Origin: Sulfurimonas crateris
Lineage (GTDB): Bacteria; Campylobacterota; Campylobacteria; Campylobacterales; Sulfurimonadaceae
DNA length: 41,090 nucleotides
NCBI GenBank assembly: GCA_945883795.1
Contig: CAMCYC010000017.1
Span: 1 to 41,090, forward strand
Direction of reading: 5' to 3'
Shown here one piece after another: positions 17,905-25,383 of the stretch. The notes below the pieces were generated by a model that saw only the letters and a program-made list of their open reading frames with translations, was not told the DNA's origin and made no database searches. Made by a program: the position numbers and the translations under genes. Position 1 is the first letter of the stretch. Every line of letters starts with the position of its first letter.

Positions 17905-17994
17905 ATGGATAAAATTCTTACTATAGGTATGATTATTCTAGCAGTTTTCACAGCTGTTGTCGTTTTAACACCGAATCACCTTTATATTGGTTAG
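17905..17994 (+). CDS. Very small membrane protein, 29 residues
   Basis: ATG preceded by AAAAGGGG six bases upstream. The product starts MDKILTIGMIILAVFTAVVV and is one membrane helix with a short NHLYIG end. It fills the gap between the DUF4006 gene and the next gene with tight spacing (11 bases before; 10 bases to the next chosen start). Size and hydrophobicity resemble accessory micro-subunits of oxidases. No family recognised. Confidence 0.55.
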   Translation: MDKILTIGMIILAVFTAVVVLTPNHLYIG

Positions 17995-18004
17995 GGAAGT
18001 TTCA

Positions 18005-18703
18005 TTGAAATTTTCACGAGGGCTTGCGGCCCTCATCCTCATTTTCTTTTTTCAAATAAGTTTAAGTGCAGAATATTTATATAAAGATGAAGTTGTACAA
18101 AAGTCTTTATTTACTGAAGATGTAAATAAGATAGGTGCTGAGTTGTATGAAAAAACTGGTATTTCACTTAGATTGGTTATGCTTAGAGAGCTTAAAAATA
18201 ATCAAAGTATCGTTGAATACGAAAAAAATCTTCTACAAGAGTTTAGTGAACCAACTATTCTTCTGACATTTAGTGAGTTAAATTCAAAAGTTGATATTTT
18301 GGCAAATGATTCATCTTTATACAAATATTTTGATAAAAAACAGGTTCTTAGTCCAGTGGCATCTCCTATTCAAGCTTTTGTTATGGCATTGTTTTATAGT
18401 AATAGTTTTGAAAATTTTAAGGATAATTTAGGTGATTATGGTGGAACTATTCTTCCATTATTAGCACAAAAAGCCAAAGACGGAGAGCAGGTTGGTAAAT
18501 ATGCAGCTTCCATGTTCAATGGCTATGGTGATATTGCAGACCAAATTGCTAAGAGTAAAAATATAGTTTTGGAAAATGGTCTTGGTGATGCTAATAAAGA
18601 TGTTTTATTTATTATTAAATTTATTTTTTATAGTGTACTAGCGTATGCAATGTTTGCATACATGAGAAGAAAACTTTCTAAAAGAGGGGATAAAAATGTT
18701 TGA
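18005..18703 (+). CDS. Periplasmic TPM-domain-like protein with C-terminal anchor
   Basis: 232 residues from the TTG at 18005: signal peptide (KFSRGLAALILIFFFQISLSA), a periplasmic domain resembling TPM/DUF domains (about 25-190), and a C-terminal membrane helix (about 202-221) with a basic tail. I prefer TTG 18005 because AGGGAAG ends five bases upstream and the protein then begins with a normal signal peptide. A TTG at 17987 would overlap the previous gene. In C. jejuni a periplasmic protein gene occupies this slot. The role in cbb3 biogenesis is unknown. Confidence 0.7.
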   Translation: MKFSRGLAALILIFFFQISLSAEYLYKDEVVQKSLFTEDVNKIGAELYEKTGISLRLVMLRELKNNQSIVEYEKNLLQEFSEPTILLTFSELNSKVDILANDSSLYKYFDKKQVLSPVASPIQAFVMALFYSNSFENFKDNLGDYGGTILPLLAQKAKDGEQVGKYAASMFNGYGDIADQIAKSKNIVLENGLGDANKDVLFIIKFIFYSVLAYAMFAYMRRKLSKRGDKNV

Positions 18704-19199
18704 AAATGGAAAAATTTGGCCGTATGCTATTGGTATATCTATTGCCTTGGTTTTTAGCTTTTGTGTTGCAACGGTTATAATTACGCAAAAAGCTTCAATT
18801 CAACAAAGTGATATTTATATGACAAGTTATCAAGATGCTGATGCAAGAGCAAATGAAATTATTCAAAATCAAATGGATTTTGATAGTAAATATAAAATTG
18901 ATTATATAACAGATGCATTAAATCCTGAAGCAACAATTATTAAATATAAAATTTCAGATAAGAATACTAATCCTATCAATAATGCAATAATTAAAGTAAT
19001 TATCTCTCGACCAGATGATAGTTTATTAAATATAGAGCTTGAAAATCCTACTATAAATAATGGTATTTATACTTTTAAAACTGTTCAATTACCTAAAAAA
19101 GGTGTATGGGATGTTATGGCAAAAGTAAATATTGATACATTTCAAAGATTTTATAACTTAAAAGCTGATACGAGGGCAAAAGAAGCTTTTGAGTTTTAA
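18696..19199 (+). CDS. FixH family protein
   Basis: 167 residues with one N-terminal membrane helix (about 10-30, YAIGISIALVFSFCVATVII) and a periplasmic beta-rich domain ending in KKGVWDVMAKVNIDTFQRFYNLK, the usual FixH pattern. FixH-type proteins take part in cbb3 maturation with the copper ATPase CcoI, which is not in this window. GAGGGG lies six bases upstream of the ATG. The gene overlaps the previous one by eight bases. Confidence 0.8.
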   Translation: MFENGKIWPYAIGISIALVFSFCVATVIITQKASIQQSDIYMTSYQDADARANEIIQNQMDFDSKYKIDYITDALNPEATIIKYKISDKNTNPINNAIIKVIISRPDDSLLNIELENPTINNGIYTFKTVQLPKKGVWDVMAKVNIDTFQRFYNLKADTRAKEAFEF

Positions 19200-19211
19200 T
19201 GATGCTTTTTC

Positions 19212-21557
19212 ATGAATAAACAAACTATCATTTTACCCTCAGCTCGTGCAATTAGGCATGAGCAACTTCATATCCAAAAAGCGACACTCTTTTTACCAGA
19301 CTATATAACAATGTCAGATTTTATCTCCAAATTATGTATAGTCAAAGATTTTAAAATTCCAGATGAAGATACAAGAGTTTTATTGCTCTTAGAAGCTTCA
19401 AATTTTAAAACATTTGCAAAATTAGAAATTCAGAGAAATTTCTTTACCTTTACAAAAAACTCCACTTATATTTTTAAATTCTTTGAAGAGCTAAGTGCAG
19501 AGATGTATGACATAGTAAAACTTGACACCTCAGATATTTATGCAGAGTATGAAGAACATATTAAAATTTTACAAGAGTTATATCGTAGATATGAAGAGCT
19601 TTGTCGAGAAAAAAAGATACTAGATAGAATATTTTTGCCAAAGCTTTATATTTTTAATGAAGAGTTTGTAAAAATTCATAAAAATATTGAGTTGCATATT
19701 GAAGGGCATCTTACAAATTTTGAGTTAGAACTCCTCCAAAAATGTTGTGAATTTAGTCAGGTAACTTTAGTATTACATACCTCTGCCTTTAATACCAAAA
19801 TGCAAAGCAAATTTTTGGAATTAGGGATGAAGTTAGAAAAAAATTTTCAGTACAAAATATCTTTGAATTCAAAAAGTGTTATTGAACAAACACCTATCGC
19901 TAAAAATAATAAAATCATTTGTGAATCTTTGAGCGAATCAATCTTGCAAGTTGCTTTTATCAAGCAAAAAGTGTATCAGTTTATAAAGCAAGGGTATGAA
20001 CCCCAAAGTATTGCTATTATCTTGCCAGATGAAAATCTAGCACCAGTTTTGAAAAGCTTTGATGAGAAGTTTAATTTTAACTTTGCGATGGGTGATTCTT
20101 ATGGTAAAACAAAAACTTATGAAAAACTAAATGCTACATGTGAAGCGATTGAGCAAGATTCAAAAGAAAATGAGGCAAGACTAGAGAGAGTTGGAAGAGA
20201 AATTTATATAGAGCTTTTAGGTATATATTATAAACAATCTACAGAAGTAGATTTTATAGCTTTTTTAAATTTATACAAAGAGAGTATTGAATCAAAAATA
20301 GAACGAAAAGTATTTGAAGAAGAGATTTATAGTTTTAAAAAAATTCTACCTCACATGGAGGATATGAGCATCAAATCAATCATGTCGGTATTTTTGCAAA
20401 GACTTTCTTCACGAACACTTGATGATGTTAGAGGTGGAAAAATAACCGTCATGGGTGTATTAGAAACCCGTGCAGTACAATTTGATGCTGTAATTATAGT
20501 TGATTTTAGTGATGCAAATGTACCAAAGCGAAGTGATAAAGATATGTTTTTAAACACAAAAATAAGAGAAATCGCTTCCTTACCAACTACTAACGATAGG
20601 GAAAATCTTCAAAAACATTATTACGAGATGCTGATAAACCGCTCCAAAGAGGTTGCGATTTGTTATGTAAATTCAAGCCAAAGCAGTGCCTCAAGATTTT
20701 TAAAACAGTTACATATTAAAGAAAATACCATGCATTCTGAGATAGATTATGCAAATATACTTTTTAAAAGAACTTTTGCAGATAAAAAACTAGAAGAAAA
20801 AATTGTACGCAAATATAATTTCAGAGACAAAAGCCTCTCAAATAGTAAACTCAAAACTTTTCTCACATGTAAAAGAAAATTTTATTACAAATATATAGAA
20901 CAAATTTCTAACCATGAGATACCAAAAGATATGCCAGAAGAATGGGCAATTGGTACAGATGTCCATTCTGCACTTAAAGAACTCTACACGAGAAAAAATA
21001 GTTATTCCGATATTTCAGAGTTAAAAAAAGATTTGTATAAAGAGCTTGATAACGCATGTGGAAAAAGTGAGCTTGAAAAGTATCTTATAAGTTTGCAAAA
21101 AAAGAAAATGGATACATTTTGCGAGTTAGATATTCAAAGATTTAAAGAGGGTTGGCAAGTAGAACTATGTGAAAAAAAATTAGAGTGTGAATTTGCAGGA
21201 ATTACTCTTAACGGTATTATTGATAGGATAGATAAACGGGGAAATGAGTTATTTGTAATTGATTATAAAACAGGTAATTATTCAATATATACAGAAAAAA
21301 CTGTAGATAAAGCAACCGATTTTCAATTAGAATTTTATTATTTATTAGCACAACAATTAGGGAATGTTGTAGCTTGTGGATATTATGATTTAAAAGAATC
21401 AAAAATAGTAGAAGAGCCATTTTTACAAGAAAAACTCGTTATTTTGGAATCAAACATCAAATATATTTTGTCGCATGACGAGTTTGAATTTGACAAATGT
21501 GATGATTTGAAAAACTGCATGTTTTGTGAATATGCAACTATTTGTGGAAGAGATTAA
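19212..21557 (+). CDS. addB: AddB-like PD-(D/E)XK nuclease / inactive helicase subunit
   Basis: 781 residues. AddB of the AddAB helicase-nuclease processes double-strand breaks for RecA. The N-terminal half resembles a superfamily 1 helicase without a usable Walker A (start TIILPSARAIRHEQLH). The C-terminal nuclease shows Cys in TFLTCKRKFYYKY, the catalytic DRIDKRGNELFVIDYKTGNY segment, and the cluster CMFCEYATICG, giving the four cysteines of the AddB iron-sulfur cap. Position after the fixH gene matches C. jejuni, but there addA follows; here no addA is present within the window. The ribosome site is weak. A SEC-C motif lies in frame after the stop. Confidence 0.85.
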   Translation: MNKQTIILPSARAIRHEQLHIQKATLFLPDYITMSDFISKLCIVKDFKIPDEDTRVLLLLEASNFKTFAKLEIQRNFFTFTKNSTYIFKFFEELSAEMYDIVKLDTSDIYAEYEEHIKILQELYRRYEELCREKKILDRIFLPKLYIFNEEFVKIHKNIELHIEGHLTNFELELLQKCCEFSQVTLVLHTSAFNTKMQSKFLELGMKLEKNFQYKISLNSKSVIEQTPIAKNNKIICESLSESILQVAFIKQKVYQFIKQGYEPQSIAIILPDENLAPVLKSFDEKFNFNFAMGDSYGKTKTYEKLNATCEAIEQDSKENEARLERVGREIYIELLGIYYKQSTEVDFIAFLNLYKESIESKIERKVFEEEIYSFKKILPHMEDMSIKSIMSVFLQRLSSRTLDDVRGGKITVMGVLETRAVQFDAVIIVDFSDANVPKRSDKDMFLNTKIREIASLPTTNDRENLQKHYYEMLINRSKEVAICYVNSSQSSASRFLKQLHIKENTMHSEIDYANILFKRTFADKKLEEKIVRKYNFRDKSLSNSKLKTFLTCKRKFYYKYIEQISNHEIPKDMPEEWAIGTDVHSALKELYTRKNSYSDISELKKDLYKELDNACGKSELEKYLISLQKKKMDTFCELDIQRFKEGWQVELCEKKLECEFAGITLNGIIDRIDKRGNELFVIDYKTGNYSIYTEKTVDKATDFQLEFYYLLAQQLGNVVACGYYDLKESKIVEEPFLQEKLVILESNIKYILSHDEFEFDKCDDLKNCMFCEYATICGRD

Positions 21558-21567
21558 ACATATAAAG

Positions 21568-21689
21568 ATGCAAAAAAAAATGAGAAGTGTCCATGTAGCA
21601 GTGGCAAAATATTTAAAAAGTGTTGTATAATACATCCCAAAAATTACATAAAGAAGGAAAAGTTATGTCAGAAAAATCTAGTAATGTAG
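21568..21689 (+). pseudogene. Cryptic SEC-C zinc-binding motif, in frame after addB stop
   Basis: In the addB frame, immediately after its TAA, the DNA reads KKNEKCPCSSGKIFKKCC, an almost canonical SEC-C motif (consensus N-x-PCPCGSGKKYKKCC), and runs on to a TAG at 21687-21689. There is no ATG, GTG or TTG in that frame between the addB stop and the motif. An ATG at 21568 is one frame off; a single added A, or a -1 slip, in the run of nine A (21572-21580) would join it as MQKKNEKCPCSSG. It may be a small gene broken by an indel, a slippage-expressed gene, or the lost C-terminus of AddB. Confidence 0.55.
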
Positions 21690-21820
21690 AAAAAATAATT
21701 GAAAAAAGTAGTGATATGGTGAAAAATCAAATTCTAAATAGGGGAATATCTCTTATGAAGTTTCCTCTTGATGTCATGAAAGCAGTAATGCAAGATATAA
21801 GCGCAAAATTCAAAAAATAA
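21665..21820 (+). CDS. Hypothetical 51-residue protein
   Basis: ATG preceded by AAGAAGGAAAAG. The product (from MSEKSSNVEKIIEKSSDM) is charged with an amphipathic C-terminal helix (GISLMKFPLDVMKAVMQDI) and a basic end. A longer reading from 21620 has no ribosome site. No family recognised. The ribosome site, the AT-rich flank and a terminator hairpin just after its stop support it as a real gene. Its 5' end overlaps the cryptic SEC-C frame. Confidence 0.55.
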   Translation: MSEKSSNVEKIIEKSSDMVKNQILNRGISLMKFPLDVMKAVMQDISAKFKK

Positions 21821-21830
21821 GCTATCAGAA

Positions 21831-21862
21831 AAAGATTGATTTCACTTCAATCTTTATTCTCA
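21831..21862 (+). terminator. Probable terminator after the 51-residue gene
   Basis: AAAGATTGA (21831-21839) pairs with TCAATCTTT (21847-21855) around a seven-base loop, followed by ATTCT. The stem is AT-rich and the T tract is short, so strength is moderate. The rest of the 258-base gap to 22078 is AT-rich without a gene. Confidence 0.5.
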
Positions 21863-21988
21863 TCGTCCACACATTAAAATTCAAAAATAATAATATTTTT
21901 ACTTATAGTTATTAATTTCCTCTCATCAATAGTAATATTAAAATTAAATGATTTAAAAGATGCTAGTCGTTTAGTGAGTCACTTATGT

Positions 21989-21994
21989 TACAAT
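21989..21994 (+). promoter_or_regulatory. Possible -10 element for the sensory gene block
   Basis: TACAAT about 85 bases upstream of the ATG at 22079. It is the best box seen between the terminator hairpin and the first gene of the block. Confidence 0.35.
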
Positions 21995-22078
21995 GACATA
22001 GAAATTTTTTTACTTTTTTAACTGCTAAAGTTGGTTAAAAAATTATAAAACTACCTTAAATAAGGAGTAGCGAGAAAG

Positions 22079-22309
22079 ATGAACAAAGATGTAAAACCAA
22101 TCTTTGATTGGGCCAATACAATAGGTGATGCTAATATAAACAACAGGATATTGGGCAAGGTGATACCTGTATTAATAAAGACAAAAATTGTACTCACTGA
22201 TAGTATGATACAAGAACAACCAACCATAATGGTGCCTCAAAATGTTTATGATGCTATAAAAGATAGTACAGAAAATCTACTCGCCACGCAATACCAAGAG
22301 GAAAAATAA
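22079..22309 (+). CDS. Hypothetical 76-residue protein heading the sensory operon
   Basis: Small soluble protein beginning MNKDVKPIFDWANTIGDANI, with no signal peptide, membrane helix or recognised motif. AAGGAGTAGCG lies upstream. It ends two bases before the V4R-like gene, whose ribosome site GAGGAAAA lies inside its last codons. The tight spacing suggests the two products work together. It may be a regulatory or partner subunit for the V4R protein; that is inference. Confidence 0.6.
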   Translation: MNKDVKPIFDWANTIGDANINNRILGKVIPVLIKTKIVLTDSMIQEQPTIMVPQNVYDAIKDSTENLLATQYQEEK

Positions 22310-22311
22310 TC

Positions 22312-23541
22312 ATGTTTGATATAAATAAGTATGAATTCGACCAAAAACATAATTGCCTTGAAATAGGTGGTGAAGCAATGGTATTTCATTGCCATCATTA
22401 CATGATGAATCTACAAAGAACTATTTTAGATGCAGATTATATAGAGAGCAAACTTTTTTTAATTGGGAGTGCTGCCGATTCTATTTATTATCAACTTACT
22501 AATCTTTGTCAAGGTCTAAGTATTGATGAATCTAAAGAGATAGCGCAAGATATTTATAAAACATTTGGATACGGACTTATAGACATTAGCAGTATGGATG
22601 AAAATGGAATAGAGTTACAAACCACAAAATCATTTTTTTCAAAAACTTGGTCTCTTAAATATGGTAACAGTAAAAAACCTGTTGACTATTATACAACAGG
22701 ATTTTTAGCAGCAGCGTATGCAGTTATCTACAATAAAAACTTAAAAAATATCTTTGCCCAACAAAACGCATGTATGGCATGTGGAGATGAAAAAAATACT
22801 TTTCTGATACGAGAGGGAGAATGTAATTTTGCAACATATCCTAAAAAACATGCAACTGTTTTTAAAGAAGTTCCAAAAGTTTCACTTAATTGGGAATATG
22901 AAGAGGTTATAACCAATGCATTTTTTGGTGCACATGCTACTATGGTTGGAGATAAGGATGGCTTGATTCCTGCTTTTCGTGTTTATCTTGTACGAACGCA
23001 GAGCGATTATGTAAATCGTTTACAGTTTGAATTTGCTAAAGCCATGATGGAAGTGGCTGGTGAATACGGTGAAACGCTTGCGGGTGAGCTTTTAATGGAA
23101 GCAGGGCATGCATGTGGATTTTTTACTTATGGTGGCATCATGAATTCACCTGAATGGGAAGGTGCTGTAAAACCATACTTAAAGAACAAAGAAGATTGGA
23201 TTAGAGGGCTTGCTGCAGTTGTAAATACTATGGGATGGGGATACCACACAGCAATTGAATTAAGTGAATCAAGAGCTGTATTTAGAAATTATAACGATTT
23301 TGAAGATTTGAGTTATATGAGAATGTACGGTACAAATACTCGTCCTATCCACTGGGCTAACAGTGGTGGATTTAAAGGGCTTATGCAGTTAGTATATAAT
23401 ACAGATATCGTTAATGGTGAAAACATTGAGACGGAAGAGGGTTTTAGAGCGATGCGAAGATCTAAAATTGGATATAAAACAAAAATGACAAAAGGTATCT
23501 CTTGTGGAGATGATTATTTGGAAGTAGAAATTTATTTATAA
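22312..23541 (+). CDS. Double V4R-like (4-vinyl-reductase fold) protein
   Basis: 409 residues, soluble. The N-terminal half begins with VFHCHHYMMNLQ (His26, Cys27, His28, His29) and ends with NACMACGDEKNTF (about 153-164), the cysteine pattern seen at the end of V4R domains. The second half repeats the plan with EYGETLAGELLMEAGHACGF and ends GISCGDDYLEVEIYL. V4R domains occur in BchJ-type proteins and in sensors that bind small ligands, possibly tetrapyrroles. The HCHH cluster could bind metal or haem. It is immediately followed by a histidine kinase and a bacteriophytochrome. Ligand and role are unknown; an intracellular sensor is my best guess. Confidence 0.6.
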   Translation: MFDINKYEFDQKHNCLEIGGEAMVFHCHHYMMNLQRTILDADYIESKLFLIGSAADSIYYQLTNLCQGLSIDESKEIAQDIYKTFGYGLIDISSMDENGIELQTTKSFFSKTWSLKYGNSKKPVDYYTTGFLAAAYAVIYNKNLKNIFAQQNACMACGDEKNTFLIREGECNFATYPKKHATVFKEVPKVSLNWEYEEVITNAFFGAHATMVGDKDGLIPAFRVYLVRTQSDYVNRLQFEFAKAMMEVAGEYGETLAGELLMEAGHACGFFTYGGIMNSPEWEGAVKPYLKNKEDWIRGLAAVVNTMGWGYHTAIELSESRAVFRNYNDFEDLSYMRMYGTNTRPIHWANSGGFKGLMQLVYNTDIVNGENIETEEGFRAMRRSKIGYKTKMTKGISCGDDYLEVEIYL

Positions 23542-23553
23542 TCGGAATGTGAA

Positions 23554-25320
23554 ATGAATAGAGAAGAATCACTAGCATCGGAAGTAGAAGTTCTACGACT
23601 TCAATCATTAAAACAAACAAAAATATACAAACGATTATATGAAATTGGAAAAAGCTTAAATGAAACGATGCAGATTCCTGAGATTTATAATTTGACAGTA
23701 GAATTTGCAACCAGTGAATTAAACTTTGAAAAATGTATCATTTTTGAACATGATGATTCAAACGGTTGGTTCAAAGTGGTTCAATCTGCAGGCTATCATA
23801 AACCTTATGAACAGCAAATATTACGAATTATCAATCTCCTCCTCTCTGGTGAGATTATCGAATATTTACGGGTTAATGGGGAACCTCTTATATATACACA
23901 AGAAAATCCAAAAGAGCAAGTAGCAAAATTAGTCAAATCACTCTTTTTAAATGAAGCCTATTTTGAGCTTTTTGGAGGCGATGTAGAGATACCTCATGGC
24001 GTTATTGTAGTAGGCAATGGAGTTGATAGTACAAACTCTTTTTCTAAAATTGGAATAGATGAGATGGTTATGCTCGCTTTGGGCAATTTTACAACAAGAC
24101 TCTCAAGTGCAGTCAGCAATATCCTTTTTTATCAAGCATGGAATAAAGAGCGAAAAAATTTACAACAATCCGTCTATGACCAAACGCTACTTAATATAAG
24201 ACTTGCTAAAGAGCAAAAATTTATTTCCACTATTTTAAATAATACAAGTGCAATCATTGCCATTATAGATTCTAAAGGGGTCATGACACGGATTAACTCT
24301 TATGGTGAAAAATTTACAGGATACACTCAAAAAGAGATTTCATCTGAACCTTATTTTTGGGGAAAATTTGTTCCAAAAGAGATTCAAGATAAAGTTTTTA
24401 GTATTGTTGAAAATGCAAAGCTAGGAAATATCGTCTCAAGGAATCAGAATTTCTGGATATCCAAAGAGGGTGAAGCTAGAATTTTTGATTGGGCAAATGT
24501 TTTGATTAAAAATGAAAATGATGAAATGGAGTATATTGTAACGGTTGGAATGGATGTAACGAACACTATAGAACAACAAAAAAAATTAGAAAATGCATTA
24601 GCAATAGCAGAAAATGCAGCAAGAGTTAAAGGTGAATTTTTGGCAAATATGAGTCATGAAATCCGAACTCCCATGAATGGAATACTTGGTTTTATTCAGC
24701 TTTTTGAACGCACTACTTTAGATGCAAAACAAAAAAAGTTCGTTGATATAATGCATACAAGTGCAAAAACTCTTATGGGGATTATTAACGATATTTTAGA
24801 TGTTTCAAAATTTGAGAGTGGAAACTTTGAATTAGATATTACAGAAGTAAATCCATTTATTGAATTCAAAAAAGTAGTTATGATTTTTATGACAAAAATC
24901 AAAGACAAAGAGATTTTATTTGATGTTGAGATAGATGAAAACATCTCTCCATGTGTTAAATTTGACTTATTACGAATGCAACAAATTATCTCTAATCTTC
25001 TTAGTAATGCCATTAAATTTACAGCTGAACATGGAAAAATTGTATTTTCAATAAAGATGCTTGATAAAAAAGAAGATTCGATACACTTAAAAATTAGTAT
25101 AAAAGATAGTGGAATAGGGATTCCCAAAGAGAAACAACAACATATTTTTGAAGCTTTTACCCAAGCAGCAGTTTCTACCACACGAATGTACGGAGGGACT
25201 GGTCTTGGCTTAACTATAAGTTCTCGCTTAGTATCTTTAATGGGTGGTCAATTACAAGTCGAGAGTGAAGAAAATGTTGGTAGTGATTTCTTTTTTGATA
25301 TTGTTGTCCAGACATGTTGA
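23554..25320 (+). CDS. Soluble GAF-PAS sensor histidine kinase
   Basis: 588 residues without membrane helices. Order: short coiled coil, GAF domain (about 30-195), PAS domain (about 222-345), HisKA with phospho-acceptor His368 in MSHEIRTPMNGI, and a HATPase with the N box (QQIISNLLSNAIKFT), the G1 box (KDSGIGIPKEKQQHIFEAF) and the GTGLGLTIS box. It ends there, with no receiver domain. The partner response regulator is not in the window. It lies 12 bases after the V4R gene and upstream of the phytochrome, so it may relay the signal of one of these neighbours. The GAF lacks phytochrome residues. Confidence 0.9.
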   Translation: MNREESLASEVEVLRLQSLKQTKIYKRLYEIGKSLNETMQIPEIYNLTVEFATSELNFEKCIIFEHDDSNGWFKVVQSAGYHKPYEQQILRIINLLLSGEIIEYLRVNGEPLIYTQENPKEQVAKLVKSLFLNEAYFELFGGDVEIPHGVIVVGNGVDSTNSFSKIGIDEMVMLALGNFTTRLSSAVSNILFYQAWNKERKNLQQSVYDQTLLNIRLAKEQKFISTILNNTSAIIAIIDSKGVMTRINSYGEKFTGYTQKEISSEPYFWGKFVPKEIQDKVFSIVENAKLGNIVSRNQNFWISKEGEARIFDWANVLIKNENDEMEYIVTVGMDVTNTIEQQKKLENALAIAENAARVKGEFLANMSHEIRTPMNGILGFIQLFERTTLDAKQKKFVDIMHTSAKTLMGIINDILDVSKFESGNFELDITEVNPFIEFKKVVMIFMTKIKDKEILFDVEIDENISPCVKFDLLRMQQIISNLLSNAIKFTAEHGKIVFSIKMLDKKEDSIHLKISIKDSGIGIPKEKQQHIFEAFTQAAVSTTRMYGGTGLGLTISSRLVSLMGGQLQVESEENVGSDFFFDIVVQTC

Positions 25321-25383
25321 GATAACATTGATAATTTTAATTACAAAATGCGTATCTACTCTTTTCACAAAGAAGAGAATCTT

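Noticed and set aside
18018-18034. Stem-loop GAGGGC..GCCCTC at the start of the TPM-like gene as a regulatory hairpin
   Set aside because: It lies within the signal-peptide codons and no T run follows at once. One similar hairpin (12738-12751) lies inside ctaB. Chance is a sufficient explanation.
24696-25181. Minus-strand open frame of 161 codons inside the histidine kinase
   Set aside because: Shadow of the HisKA/HATPase region, which has clear conserved boxes on the plus strand.
23554-25320. GAF domain of the kinase as a second phytochrome
   Set aside because: It lacks the PASDIP, SPIH and ACH motifs and a PHY domain. It is an ordinary GAF.
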